From contig JAQSXU010000049.1 of assembly GCA_029256485.1 (NCBI GenBank), forward strand, positions 1 to 23,029: a stretch of DNA of 23,029 nt, given 5' to 3'. The DNA comes from Clostridiaceae bacterium (GTDB taxonomy: Bacteria > Bacillota_A > Clostridia > Clostridiales > Clostridiaceae). Made by a program: the position numbers and the translations under genes. Below are positions 1 through 6,319 of this stretch, piece by piece. The notes under the pieces were generated by a model. It was not told where the DNA came from. It did no database searches and worked only from the letters and a program-made list of their open reading frames with translations. Each line of letters starts with the position of its first letter. Position 1 is the first letter of the stretch.

Positions 1-71
1 ACTGCAAGGGGAACGAGGATTAGAAACATCTCAAAAAACTCTCTGCAGGTAACTATCATTGACATTATCAT
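1..71 (-). CDS. Probable FTR1-family iron permease, N-terminal fragment (runs off window)
   Basis: Only the first 23 codons are present. The ATG lies at 71 on the minus strand, preceded by an excellent AGGAGGTGG ribosome binding site (76-84). The peptide begins MIMSMIVTCREFFEMFLILV: a short hydrophobic start with an Arg-Glu-x-x-Glu pattern inside the first membrane helix. This resembles the REGLE-type motif that opens FTR1/EfeU high-affinity iron permeases, where the acidic and arginine residues help pass iron through the membrane. It is transcribed away from the AraC-type gene, so the two share a 95-bp divergent promoter region. Family assignment rests on one motif in a fragment; another polytopic membrane protein is possible. 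Confidence 0.45.
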   Translation of the reverse strand, partial: MIMSMIVTCREFFEMFLILVPLA

Positions 72-166
72 GTTACCACCTCCTCTTGCTTTGTACATAC
101 TATGATGGACAAGACTAAAGAGTGAATGAAAATATATAGATATATGATAAATTTTACGAGAGATTT

Positions 167-526
167 ATGTCTGATTATCTGTCAACAGTAAATTTACTTA
201 TAGAATATATTGAAGAAAACCTTCAATCAGATTTATCCTTGATAAGTCTGTCAAAAACAGTAAACTATTCAGTTTATTTTATACAAAGAGTGTTTTCTGC
301 TGTCGCTCATATAAACCTGCATGATTATATAATAGAAAGAAGATTAATAAGAGCTGGAGAAGAAATATTAAAAGGAGGTAAAGTAATTGATGTAGCACTA
401 AAGTATGGATACACTTCCCATAATGGTTTTACCAAAGCCTTTGAGAAAAAATTCGGATTACCTCCTTCAAGGGCTGATGTGAGATCATTTCAGCAAATTA
501 TTATGCTAAAAAGGATGCTAAAATAG
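167..526 (+). CDS. AraC/XylS-family regulator, DNA-binding domain only
   Basis: This is a 119-residue cytoplasmic transcription regulator made of little more than the AraC-type double helix-turn-helix domain. The first HTH is around residues 24-48 (LSLISLSKTVNYSVYFIQRVF) and the second around 72-98, ending in the family signature region GYTSHNGFTKAFEKKFGLPPS. No ligand-binding domain is present, so it is built like MarA/SoxS, where activity is usually set by protein level. Alternatively a separate effector-binding half has been lost. The start is ATG with a modest GAGAG ribosome binding site at 158-162. The permease-like gene on the opposite strand is a plausible target, but I see no clear operator between them. 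Confidence 0.85.
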   Translation: MSDYLSTVNLLIEYIEENLQSDLSLISLSKTVNYSVYFIQRVFSAVAHINLHDYIIERRLIRAGEEILKGGKVIDVALKYGYTSHNGFTKAFEKKFGLPPSRADVRSFQQIIMLKRMLK

Positions 527-572
527 CAAATGGTATCAAAAATTCTTATACGGGTATAGCCTGGATAGGTGT

Positions 573-614
573 AAAAACAGGCCGCATCTTGGGGTTATTA
601 TCATGATTCGGCCT
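573..614 (-). terminator. Intrinsic terminator of the DUF3892 gene
   Basis: Read on the minus strand, AGGCCG (614-609) pairs with CGGCCT (584-579). The helix extends by CAT/ATG across a small bulge, and GTTTTTAC follows. It lies 28 bp past the stop codon of the minus-strand gene. The loop is rather large, about 15 nt. Confidence 0.5.
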
Positions 615-641
615 ATATTTATCATTGCTTTTGCTTAAAAC

Positions 642-872
642 TTAAAAAATTGGTTTATTATCTAGATTATCACCTGAATCCCCATTAGGATTACTTCTCA
701 AGTACTCCCTGCCATTTTTTGATTTTCCAACGTTTACTCCCTCTATTAAATCATCCTTTGCCATCATTATTGCTTCGTCTATTGAATATACATTCCCATT
801 TTCAAGCATTACATCGGTTATATCTCCCTGTGGATTTTTCTTTACCTTTATAACTTTAGATTTATCACTCAT
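642..872 (-). CDS. DUF3892 domain protein
   Basis: This is a 76-residue soluble protein. It matches the small DUF3892 family: an N-terminal strand rich in Lys and Val (KVIKVKKNPQGDITDVML), a central 'NGxVxSxDEAI' segment, then the family-typical 'EGVNVGKSKNGREYLRSNPNGD...NLDN' tail. The function of the family is not known; members are usually single small genes in Firmicutes. I prefer the ATG at 872, because GAGAGGTG lies seven bases before it. An upstream in-frame ATG at 887 would place that ribosome binding site inside the gene. The gene has its own terminator at 573-614. Confidence 0.85.
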   Translation of the reverse strand: MSDKSKVIKVKKNPQGDITDVMLENGNVYSIDEAIMMAKDDLIEGVNVGKSKNGREYLRSNPNGDSGDNLDNKPIF

Positions 873-887
873 ACTAACACCTCTCAT

Positions 888-1021
888 ATATTTTTTTATA
901 TCACTTCGGGAAGTCTCTTTTAATATTATTTGTAATAATGTTGCTTACTATTCTTATTTCAACACTTATCTTCAAAAACTGAATAATACGGTGTTTTATA
1001 ATAGGCATTTACCCATGATAA
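888..1021. other. Gene-free stretch upstream of the DUF3892 gene
   Basis: AT-rich DNA with stops in all frames. It must hold the minus-strand promoter for the DUF3892 gene, but no convincing -35/-10 pair stands out. A short inverted repeat ACTTC-GG-GAAGT lies at 903-914. Confidence 0.4.
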
Positions 1022-1177
1022 TCCAATAATGAAATGACAGCATAAGGAATTGAATTTGTTAGAGAACCAAAAGAACAATCATATGGTATTGTTGCAGTGT
1101 TCAAAGATTTATACGGAAATTTATGGGATTTAGTTCAGCTTAAAGAAAGTCATCCAATGTTTCAAAGAGTAAAATAG
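1022..1177 (+). pseudogene. Decayed VOC/glyoxalase-family C-terminus
   Basis: From 1046 to the stop at 1175-1177 the frame reads GIEFVREPKEQSYGIVAVFK followed by DLYGNLWDLVQ. This is the typical last beta-alpha-beta unit of a vicinal-oxygen-chelate (glyoxalase/bleomycin-resistance-like) protein, including the terminal metal-binding Glu region and the 'D.YGNLWDL.Q' ending. Upstream in the same frame there is a TAA at 1043 in place of a residue, then TGA and TAA at 1016-1021, and no start codon or ribosome binding site. Only about a third of a normal 120-residue VOC protein remains, so this is a gene relic, not an expressed gene. Confidence 0.7.
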
Positions 1178-1191
1178 GTTAAACCTAAAGC

Positions 1192-1250
1192 GGGCTTGAT
1201 ATACAAATTTCTATATATTAGCCCTGGAGTAAATCCAGAACTTTTTTCTT
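1192..1250 (+). terminator. Weak terminator after the VOC relic
   Basis: GGGCT (1192-1196) can pair with AGCCC (1220-1224). CTGGA (1224-1228) pairs with TCCAG (1234-1238) and is followed by AACTTTTTTCTT. The short stem plus T-run looks like the old terminator of the lost gene. Confidence 0.4.
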
Positions 1251-1357
1251 CTTTATGTGTAAAATTCGCATTTGTAAAAAAAGTGAAGCTTTTTCAGTTT
1301 AATATTGAATTAATATAAATTATATGATATAGTTTCAATAATATAATATTTTTTATC

Positions 1358-1437
1358 GGTTGGACAAGCTGAAGCTTGATTCCAAGAAATTTGTTTCTAG
1401 GGTGGGAAACTCTTATTTGAGTTTCCCACTTTTTTAT
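1358..1437 (+). promoter_or_regulatory. Structured leader with terminator; candidate Na+-I (DUF1646-motif) riboswitch
   Basis: Seen: a bulged hairpin (TTGGA 1360-1364 with TCCAA 1381-1385, enclosing CAAGC 1365-1369 with GCTTG 1374-1378 and a TGAA loop), then a strong terminator (GTGGGAAACTC 1402-1412 with GAGTTTCCCAC 1419-1429, then six T). An alternative pairing GTTTC (1393-1397) with GAAAC (1406-1410) would break the terminator. Known: genes for DUF1646 proteins are often controlled by the DUF1646-motif RNA, later shown to be the Na+-I riboswitch, and the next intact gene downstream is a DUF1646 gene. I infer the class from this context; I cannot check the consensus. About 240 bp separate it from that gene. 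Confidence 0.5.
1402..1437 (+). terminator. Strong intrinsic terminator in the DUF1646 leader
   Basis: A perfect 11-bp stem (1402-1412 with 1419-1429) with a six-base loop, followed by TTTTTTATTTTT. It lies before, not after, the transporter gene and is separated from the VOC relic by over 200 bp, so it probably attenuates the downstream operon. Confidence 0.85.
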
Positions 1438-1476
1438 TTTTATTGCATAGTGTTTGAAATGTGAGGAGGTAATGAT

Positions 1477-1587
1477 ATAGGCTTTACTGATATTATCAAT
1501 GTAGTTATCCCTGTTTGACTAATAATTACAGCATTTGTTTGTATTAATTTTATTTTCCAAGAAAATTTCAAAAAGAAGAAAATATGA
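1477..1587 (+). pseudogene. Broken small single-pass membrane protein ORF
   Basis: A good ribosome binding site (GAGGAGGT, 1463-1470) is followed at normal spacing by ATA instead of ATG at 1477. The frame then reads GFTDIINVVIPV, a TGA at 1516, then LIITAFVCINFIFQ and a Lys-rich tail ending at TGA 1585-1587. Changing ATA to ATG and TGA to TGG (both G-to-A differences) would restore a 36-residue protein with one transmembrane helix and a basic tail. Such a product could be a small partner of the transporter encoded next, but no family is recognised. As written it is probably not translated, unless ATA initiates and the TGA is bypassed. Confidence 0.45.
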
Positions 1588-1678
1588 AGTAGGCTTACCA
1601 TCAAATCTTTTATACATATTAAATTAAGAACACTAGACTCACTTCAATATACTTTATAATAGAAAGGCGGCAGCAATA

Positions 1679-2692
1679 ATGATTTATGTATTAATTTTAC
1701 TTTTAGCAATAACTTTTATTTTACCAATTGTATCAATGAAAGTAGAAAAGAATCTTGAACTTTTTGTATTTTCAGTTGGCCTATTAGCATCTATTATTTC
1801 AGGTTCTTTAAATGAAGAGCTGATCTCTCGTATTTTCCAAAATAAATTTATGTATATAATTGTTTTGGCTGTATTAGCAGGGGGATTTTTGTTTAGAACA
1901 CTAACCCCACATATAAAGGAAACTTTAACACATATTTTAAAACATATTCCACTAAGAATTTTCGTATTTTTATTAATAGTAACTCTAGGAATTTTATCAA
2001 GTATCATAACTGCAATTATATCCGCACTTCTTCTAGTAGAAGTGATTAATATACTTCCAATTAGCAGAGAAAACAAAATAAATATTGATATAGTTTCATG
2101 TTTTGCAATTGGACTTGGGGCAGTATTAACTCCAATAGGGGAACCCTTATCTACAATGGTAGTTTCTAAACTTGATGTGAGCTTTTGGTATCTTTTAAAG
2201 CAATTTGGCATTTATATTATACCTGGTATATTAATTCTTGGAATTATTGGAGCATGTTTTGCCAATGAAGATAAAACTGAAGAAATAAATTCCGAAGAAG
2301 TTGTTATAGAAGAAACAAATACAGTAATAATCATAAGAGCACTTAAAATATTTTTGTTTCTTATTGCTCTAGACTTACTTGGAGTAGGTTTTACACCAAT
2401 AATTGATAATTATGTAATATCCCTTGATATTCGTTATTTATATTGGATTAATATGTCTTCAGCAGTGTTAGATAACGCAACGTTAGCTGTGGCTGAAATA
2501 AGTTCTAAAATGTCACAAGCACAAGTAAAAGCTGTATTAATGGGATTGCTTATTAGCGGGGGAATGATGATTCCGGGTAATATACCAAACATTATTTCTG
2601 CGGGTAAATTAAAAATTAAAAGCAAAGAATGGATAAAGTTGGGGGTACCCCTGGGATTCACTATTATGACAGTATACTATATAGTTTTATAA
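1679..2692 (+). CDS. DUF1646 family ion-transporter-like membrane protein
   Basis: A 337-residue polytopic membrane protein, about ten helices, with a hydrophilic loop near residues 197-215. It matches the DUF1646 family, a branch of the ion-transporter (ArsB/NhaD-like) superfamily. The two pseudo-symmetric halves carry the re-entrant motifs LTPIGEPLSTM (about 158-168) and MIPGNIPNIISAGKLKI (about 296-312), where such carriers bind substrate. Family members sit in Na+-responsive operons, so a role in sodium or other cation export is inferred; the true substrate is unknown. The ATG at 1679 has an AAAGGCGG ribosome binding site. The gene stands alone behind a terminator-bearing leader and a broken small ORF. 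Confidence 0.8.
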   Translation: MIYVLILLLAITFILPIVSMKVEKNLELFVFSVGLLASIISGSLNEELISRIFQNKFMYIIVLAVLAGGFLFRTLTPHIKETLTHILKHIPLRIFVFLLIVTLGILSSIITAIISALLLVEVINILPISRENKINIDIVSCFAIGLGAVLTPIGEPLSTMVVSKLDVSFWYLLKQFGIYIIPGILILGIIGACFANEDKTEEINSEEVVIEETNTVIIIRALKIFLFLIALDLLGVGFTPIIDNYVISLDIRYLYWINMSSAVLDNATLAVAEISSKMSQAQVKAVLMGLLISGGMMIPGNIPNIISAGKLKIKSKEWIKLGVPLGFTIMTVYYIVL

Positions 2693-2748
2693 TATAAGTG
2701 TTTTTATTATATTATAAGAACTTGATTCTAAAGCCTTTTCATACATTA

Positions 2749-2799
2749 ATGAAAGGTAAAGCCTACTCAGATGAATTTAAAGTTAAAAGTTTAGTTTAA
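2749..2799 (+). pseudogene. Possible IS3-type OrfA N-terminal scrap
   Basis: An ATG opens a 16-codon frame reading MKGKAYSDEFKVKSLV then TAA. The 'YSDEFK..V' pattern is how many IS3-family OrfA transposase subunits begin. No ribosome binding site, no helix-turn-helix and no terminal repeats follow. The match is short and may be chance. Confidence 0.25.
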
Positions 2800-2808
2800 A
2801 AATGTTGA

Positions 2809-2847
2809 TTCTTTACATGACAATGATTATAATTATCATGTAAAGAA
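2809..2847 (+). promoter_or_regulatory. Fur-like operator upstream of feoAB, within a 39-bp dyad
   Basis: The core at 2818-2838 reads TGACAATG-ATTATAATTATCA. It fits the iron regulator Fur's overlapping TGATAAT-N-ATTATCA heptamers with one or two mismatches. It is centred in a longer dyad: TTCTTTACATGA (2809-2820) mirrors TCATGTAAAGAA (2836-2847). It lies 34 bp before the feoA start, so Fe2+-loaded Fur would repress feoAB when iron is plentiful. The extended arms are unusual and could also fold as an mRNA hairpin. Confidence 0.7.
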
Positions 2848-2880
2848 ATATACAATATAGTGAGAGCATGGAGAAAGAGG

Positions 2881-3189
2881 ATGTTTAAAAGTATTTGGAA
2901 ACAACAAGTAAAAAATAAAGATATGACAAATCTGGAAAATAATATAGTGAATAGTAATAATTATATTTACCTGTACCAACTTGAATGTGGAAAATCTGCA
3001 AAGGTTATAAAACTTCAAGGAAATGGTGTTTTAATTGGCAAGCTCAAGAATATGGGAATATTCCCAGGGACTATTATTCTGAAGAAGAGTGCTATTTTGG
3101 CAAAAGGACCAATTATAGTTGAAAAAGGTGCTATGCAGTTTGCTTTAGGGTATGATATTGCAAAAAAAATTCTCGTTGAACGCTTATAA
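2881..3189 (+). CDS. feoA: FeoA-domain protein, ferrous iron transport accessory
   Basis: A 102-residue cytoplasmic protein. The C-terminal ~75 residues form a FeoA/SH3-like barrel (LECGKSAKVIKLQGNG...KLKNMGIFPGTIILKKS...PIIVEKGAMQFALGYDIAKKILV), including the usual 'MGI.PG..I.....P..V......ALG...A..I.V' skeleton. About 30 polar residues precede it. FeoA works beside FeoB in uptake of Fe2+. I chose ATG 2881, which has GGAG seven bases upstream; a GTG at 2860 is in frame but lacks a ribosome binding site. A Fur-like box lies just upstream and feoB follows after 70 bp, so the two probably form one iron-regulated operon. Confidence 0.85.
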   Translation: MFKSIWKQQVKNKDMTNLENNIVNSNNYIYLYQLECGKSAKVIKLQGNGVLIGKLKNMGIFPGTIILKKSAILAKGPIIVEKGAMQFALGYDIAKKILVERL

Positions 3190-3259
3190 TTAAATTTAGC
3201 TTATTCAAATTAATGCGCATTTTTAAAAATCTATAATTCACACAAAACAAGGAGGGTTT

Positions 3260-4957
3260 ATGAAAAAAGTTGTACTTGCTGGAAACCCTAATGTAGGTAA
3301 GAGCCTAGTTTTTTCAAGAACCACTGGAATTGGAATTGTTACAGCAAATTATGCTGGAACTACCGTTGAGATGAAGGCGGGTCATTGCAATTATAAAGGT
3401 AATGAATACGAAATAATAGATGGCCCGGGCATTTATTCACTAGAAGAATTTTCAAAAACAGATGAAATTGCAATAAATTTAATTAATGATGCTGATATAG
3501 TTATTAATGTAGTTGATGCAACAAACTTGGAACGTAATCTTAATTTGACTTTACAACTTATAAAAATGAATAAGCCTATGGTGGTATGTTTAAATTTATG
3601 GGAAGAAACTGCACATAAAGGTATTACTATTGATGTTAAGGAACTTGAAAAATTACTGGGTATTCCAGTTATAACAGTTAGTGCTCTTCGAAGTGAAGGA
3701 ATTTCAGAACTTCTTGCATCATTAACCAGTGCTGGAACCAGTGATTTAGCACTTAACCCTGATGATAATTGGAATTATATCGGCAATATTGTTAAGAAGG
3801 TACAGAAGCTATCCCATCGTCATCATACAATTCTCGAAAGTATAAGTGATTTAACATTGCATCCAATTTGGGGCATCGTAATCGCTTTTTTTGTTCTTAT
3901 GTTCACGTTAATAATTGTGCGATTTATTGGTGAAGGCCTAATTAAACTAGTATTTGAACCGTTTTACTCACTTCTATATAATCCATTGCTTGAAAGGGTG
4001 GTCAGTAAAATTCCGTCCCCCACTATTAGAAATCTCTTTATTGGCAATAGTTCAGATCCTATTCAGTCTTTTGGAATATTTACAAGTGGTATTTATATAG
4101 CGCTAGTTTCAGTTTTTCCTTATTTTTTCTCTTTCTATCTTGTTTTCGGATTCCTTGAGGATTTTGGTTATCTTCCTAGACTTGCTGTTGTTCTAGATAA
4201 ATTTTTTCATAAGCTTGGTCTTCATGGATATTCATCTATACCTGTAATGCTTGGACTGGGATGTAAGGTACCAGCATTTATGGCTACAAGGAGCCTGACT
4301 AACAGACGTGAAAAAATTCTCACTATTACATTAATTTTTATGAGTGCACCATGCCTTTCACAGAGCGCAATGATAGTGTCGCTTGGAATGAATTATGGAG
4401 TAACCACTGTTTTGATTATTTATACTATATTAATTGCTTTAGCTTTAGGAATGAATTTGGCTATGAACCGGATATATAAAAAGGAAGATACATCTGAATT
4501 TTTTACTGAATTTCCTGCTTGCAGAATACCATCATTTAAGCTTATGGCCAATAAGCTGTGGATTAGAATTGCAGAGTACTTTGCTGAGGTCCTTCCAATG
4601 ATCGGCATAGGTGTTCTGGCTATGAATATACTGGATGCTCTCCATGTTTTAAGTTTCATTACAGAAATAATACAGAAGCCAGTAAATATTTTACTAGGCC
4701 TTCCATCAGGAATTGCCCCAATTATGCTTTTAAACTTTCTCAGAAAAGATGCATCAGTAGCATTGCTTTTACCACTAAATCTTACAGCACAGCAATTTAT
4801 AACTGCTTGTATATTTTTAACTCTCTCAACTCCATGTGTTGCATCTTTTTTTACAATGATTAAGGAGTTAGGTGCTAAAACTGCTCTAAAATTAACCTGC
4901 CTGATTTTTCTTATAGCTTTGGTATCATCTTCACTTATTCATATTATATTACGCTGA
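3260..4957 (+). CDS. feoB: FeoB ferrous iron transporter, short form with variant G-domain
   Basis: A 565-residue inner-membrane Fe2+ transporter; longer members have 700 or more. Residues 1-160 are the GTPase domain: G1 GNPNVGKS (8-15), G2 NYAGTTVE (30-37), G3 DGPG (54-57, usually DxPG), then VDATNLERNL (85-94), a FeoB hallmark. G4 reads NLWE (112-115) where NxxD is expected, so Asp that reads guanine is Glu. The membrane part follows from about residue 195, with two Gate-type repeats; GLGCKVPAFMATRSL in the first resembles the conserved GCNVPA motif near the metal path, and PCLSQS lies close by. The ATG follows an AAGGAGGG ribosome binding site. It is co-oriented with feoA and probably Fur-controlled. 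Confidence 0.92.
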   Translation: MKKVVLAGNPNVGKSLVFSRTTGIGIVTANYAGTTVEMKAGHCNYKGNEYEIIDGPGIYSLEEFSKTDEIAINLINDADIVINVVDATNLERNLNLTLQLIKMNKPMVVCLNLWEETAHKGITIDVKELEKLLGIPVITVSALRSEGISELLASLTSAGTSDLALNPDDNWNYIGNIVKKVQKLSHRHHTILESISDLTLHPIWGIVIAFFVLMFTLIIVRFIGEGLIKLVFEPFYSLLYNPLLERVVSKIPSPTIRNLFIGNSSDPIQSFGIFTSGIYIALVSVFPYFFSFYLVFGFLEDFGYLPRLAVVLDKFFHKLGLHGYSSIPVMLGLGCKVPAFMATRSLTNRREKILTITLIFMSAPCLSQSAMIVSLGMNYGVTTVLIIYTILIALALGMNLAMNRIYKKEDTSEFFTEFPACRIPSFKLMANKLWIRIAEYFAEVLPMIGIGVLAMNILDALHVLSFITEIIQKPVNILLGLPSGIAPIMLLNFLRKDASVALLLPLNLTAQQFITACIFLTLSTPCVASFFTMIKELGAKTALKLTCLIFLIALVSSSLIHIILR

Positions 4958-5078
4958 TTTAAATGGATATGCTTCTATTATTAAAGAAAAGGCTTTGAAA
5001 AATTGTCAGCATGCATAAAAAATCAAATTTTGAAGACAATATCACATGTAATTAAGATTTATACAGGAGGTATGAGAA

Positions 5079-5261
5079 ATGATACAAGAGAAAATGGACC
5101 ATGCTAATCCAGGAATTAAATGTATTGTTAATACTTGTCACTATTACATGCAGGGTGATCTATGTTCAGCAGAAAGAATAGAAGTTCAACCTAAGAATGC
5201 ACATAATACACAAGAAACAGATTGTGCAACATTTATTACACCTGATCAAGCAAGTTTATAA
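5079..5261 (+). CDS. DUF1540 small four-cysteine protein
   Basis: A 60-residue protein with four cysteines (C15, C20, C29, C49) in the DUF1540 pattern IKCIVNTCHYY...DLCSAERIEVQPKNA...TQETDCATF. The cysteines are likely to bind a metal (zinc or iron), but the function is not established for this common clostridial family. A clear AGGAGG ribosome binding site lies before the ATG. It starts 121 bp after feoB with no terminator that I can see between them, so it could be read with the iron operon. It ends at its own terminator at 5331-5365. Confidence 0.88.
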   Translation: MIQEKMDHANPGIKCIVNTCHYYMQGDLCSAERIEVQPKNAHNTQETDCATFITPDQASL

Positions 5262-5330
5262 ATTTTCATGCAATGTTATTATTATGTTAAGGTATGATTA
5301 TTGTTAAATCTCATTGAAAAGCAACGTATA

Positions 5331-5365
5331 AAAACACCGTAAAATTCAATTTTACGGCGTTTTTA
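5331..5365 (+). terminator. Intrinsic terminator after the DUF1540 gene
   Basis: AAAACACCGTAAAAT (from 5331) pairs with ATTTTACGGCGTTTT through a long stem with one A-C mismatch and a short TTCA-type loop. It ends in a T-run. The symmetric A and T flanks would also allow activity on the minus strand. Confidence 0.8.
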
Positions 5366-5589
5366 TGTAGCTATACAGAGACTAATACTAACTAAATTTT
5401 CACCATTTTCATTTCTCTTTTATTATTACCTAGGCAATAATTTTAATTAACCAATTATAAAGAAATATTTTATGCAAAATTTACACAAAATATTGCAAGA
5501 ACGCTTGCAATTTATATGTGATTAGAGTTATAATAATTCATGAAGAGACAAATATTATAATATAATATAATTTTGTGTGGGGTGATAAT
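5366..5589 (+). promoter_or_regulatory. Intergenic promoter region with 20-bp palindrome
   Basis: No gene is visible. ATTGCAAG (5492-5499) - AACG - CTTGCAAT (5504-5511) is a perfect inverted repeat. Its right arm contains TTGCAA (5505-5510), which makes a -35 for TATAAT at 5529-5534 with an 18-bp spacer. A dimeric repressor bound here would cover the -35 box of the promoter for the small ORF at 5590. The regulator is unknown; the site does not fit the usual CcpA consensus. Confidence 0.55.
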
Positions 5590-5706
5590 ATGATGAGTAT
5601 ATTTTTAATCATTGCTGGTTTAATAGGCATGTCACTTGCTGTTGATCCTTCTGAAGAAAGATTTCCAACAATTAAAGGACAGTACTATTTTATGGCATGC
5701 AGATAA
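5590..5706 (+). CDS. Hypothetical 38-residue membrane-anchored peptide
   Basis: A small gene with ATG at 5590, a GGGGTGA ribosome binding site just upstream, its own promoter with palindrome, and a terminator 48 bp after the stop. The peptide starts MMSIFLIIAGLIGMSLAV, a single hydrophobic helix or signal-anchor. A short polar tail DPSEERFPTIKGQYYFMACR follows, with one Cys near the end. No family is recognised. The complete transcription unit argues that it is real despite its size. It could be a small membrane regulator or a leader peptide. Confidence 0.55.
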   Translation: MMSIFLIIAGLIGMSLAVDPSEERFPTIKGQYYFMACR

Positions 5707-5754
5707 AGAATCTTAATATTTTGGCTTGAAATATTCAAATATAATATTCAACGT

Positions 5755-5789
5755 AAGGATGGATTATGCAATTAATCTGTCCTTTTTTT
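5755..5789 (+). terminator. Intrinsic terminator after the 38-residue ORF
   Basis: AAGGATGGATTA (5755-5766) pairs over 12 bp (two G-U) with TAATCTGTCCTT (5773-5784) around a TGCAAT loop, followed by seven T. Confidence 0.85.
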
Positions 5790-5914
5790 ATAATTATTTG
5801 CACTTGAATTGTGAAAAAGTAACTTGGCGGAAGAGATGCTCAATATGATGCAATTGATGCTATAAGATGTTATAATTAGTATACAAATAAACAAAAGCGA
5901 AAGGAGAAATAAAG

Positions 5915-6163
5915 TTGAACCACATTATGAGCATAATATTACTTGCATTATTAGGTGTTCTTCTTCTTGTTCAGTATTTTAAGTATAAAAAAATATACAT
6001 GTTATTAGCAATAATACCTGTACTATTTGCAATTCTTTTTCAGACACCATTAATAAATAGTATTAGTAAAACATTATCAAACATATTAGCAGGAATATTA
6101 ATTTTGTTTTTAATTTTTATTTTCGGTTTAAGTATAAAGGATGATAGAGACCACAATAAATAA
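5915..6163 (+). CDS. Hypothetical small membrane protein (82 residues)
   Basis: An 82-residue, strongly hydrophobic protein with about three transmembrane helices (roughly 3-22, 28-45, 56-74) and a charged end KDDRDHNK that is probably cytoplasmic. No known family is recognised. I chose the TTG at 5915 because AAGGAG lies eight bases before it; an in-frame ATG at 5927 would be 20 bases away. A hairpin TAGCTGC-TTAG-GCAGCTA (6168-6185) directly follows the stop but has no T-run, so reading into the ZTP riboswitch and the AICAR transformylase gene beyond is possible. Confidence 0.65.
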   Translation: MNHIMSIILLALLGVLLLVQYFKYKKIYMLLAIIPVLFAILFQTPLINSISKTLSNILAGILILFLIFIFGLSIKDDRDHNK

Positions 6164-6186
6164 TATTTAGCTGCTTAGGCAGCTAG

Positions 6187-6293
6187 AGAAATTATGCAAC
6201 TGGCGGAAATGGAATTAACCATAGGAAGCATAATTTAATAAAAGTATCCACCGTCTGGGTAAAATAATATTTATCCAGGCGTTTTTTATTTTT
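6187..6293 (+). ncRNA. ZTP/ZMP (pfl) riboswitch with terminator
   Basis: Seen: P1 AAATTATGC (6189-6197) pairs with GCATAATTT (6228-6236), enclosing CTGGCGGAAA, a small ATGG/CCAT helix (6209-6212, 6219-6222) and AGGAAGC. After a linker comes CCGTCTGGG (6251-6259), the second conserved block. GGCGG (6202-6206) can pair with CCGTC (6251-6255) as the expected pseudoknot, and this excludes the terminator stem 6252-6263/6270-6281. Known: pfl RNAs bind ZMP/ZTP and turn on one-carbon and purine genes. The gene it precedes uses ZMP as substrate, so the logic fits: high ZMP prevents termination and raises the transformylase. Confidence 0.88.
6252..6293 (+). terminator. Terminator of the ZTP riboswitch expression platform
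   Basis: CGTCTGGGTAAA (6252-6263) pairs over 12 bp (two G-U) with TTTATCCAGGCG (6270-6281), followed by TTTTTTATTTTT. Its 5' arm uses the conserved CCGTCTGGG of the aptamer, so aptamer folding and termination compete. Confidence 0.88.
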
Positions 6294-6319
6294 ATAACAT
6301 TAATATGGAGGTGTTAGTA

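Noticed and set aside
1684..2211. Long open frame on the minus strand opposite the DUF1646 gene
   Set aside because: No ribosome binding site or family resemblance; it mirrors a strongly hydrophobic plus-strand gene and is a shadow. The same holds for minus frames at 2434-2661 and 4420-4659.
5822..5850. AACTTGGCGGAAGAG upstream of the 82-residue membrane protein, resembling the ZTP aptamer's CTGGCGGAAA
   Set aside because: It lacks the flanking P1 helix and any CCGCCTGGG-type second block before the gene, so it is not a second ZTP riboswitch.
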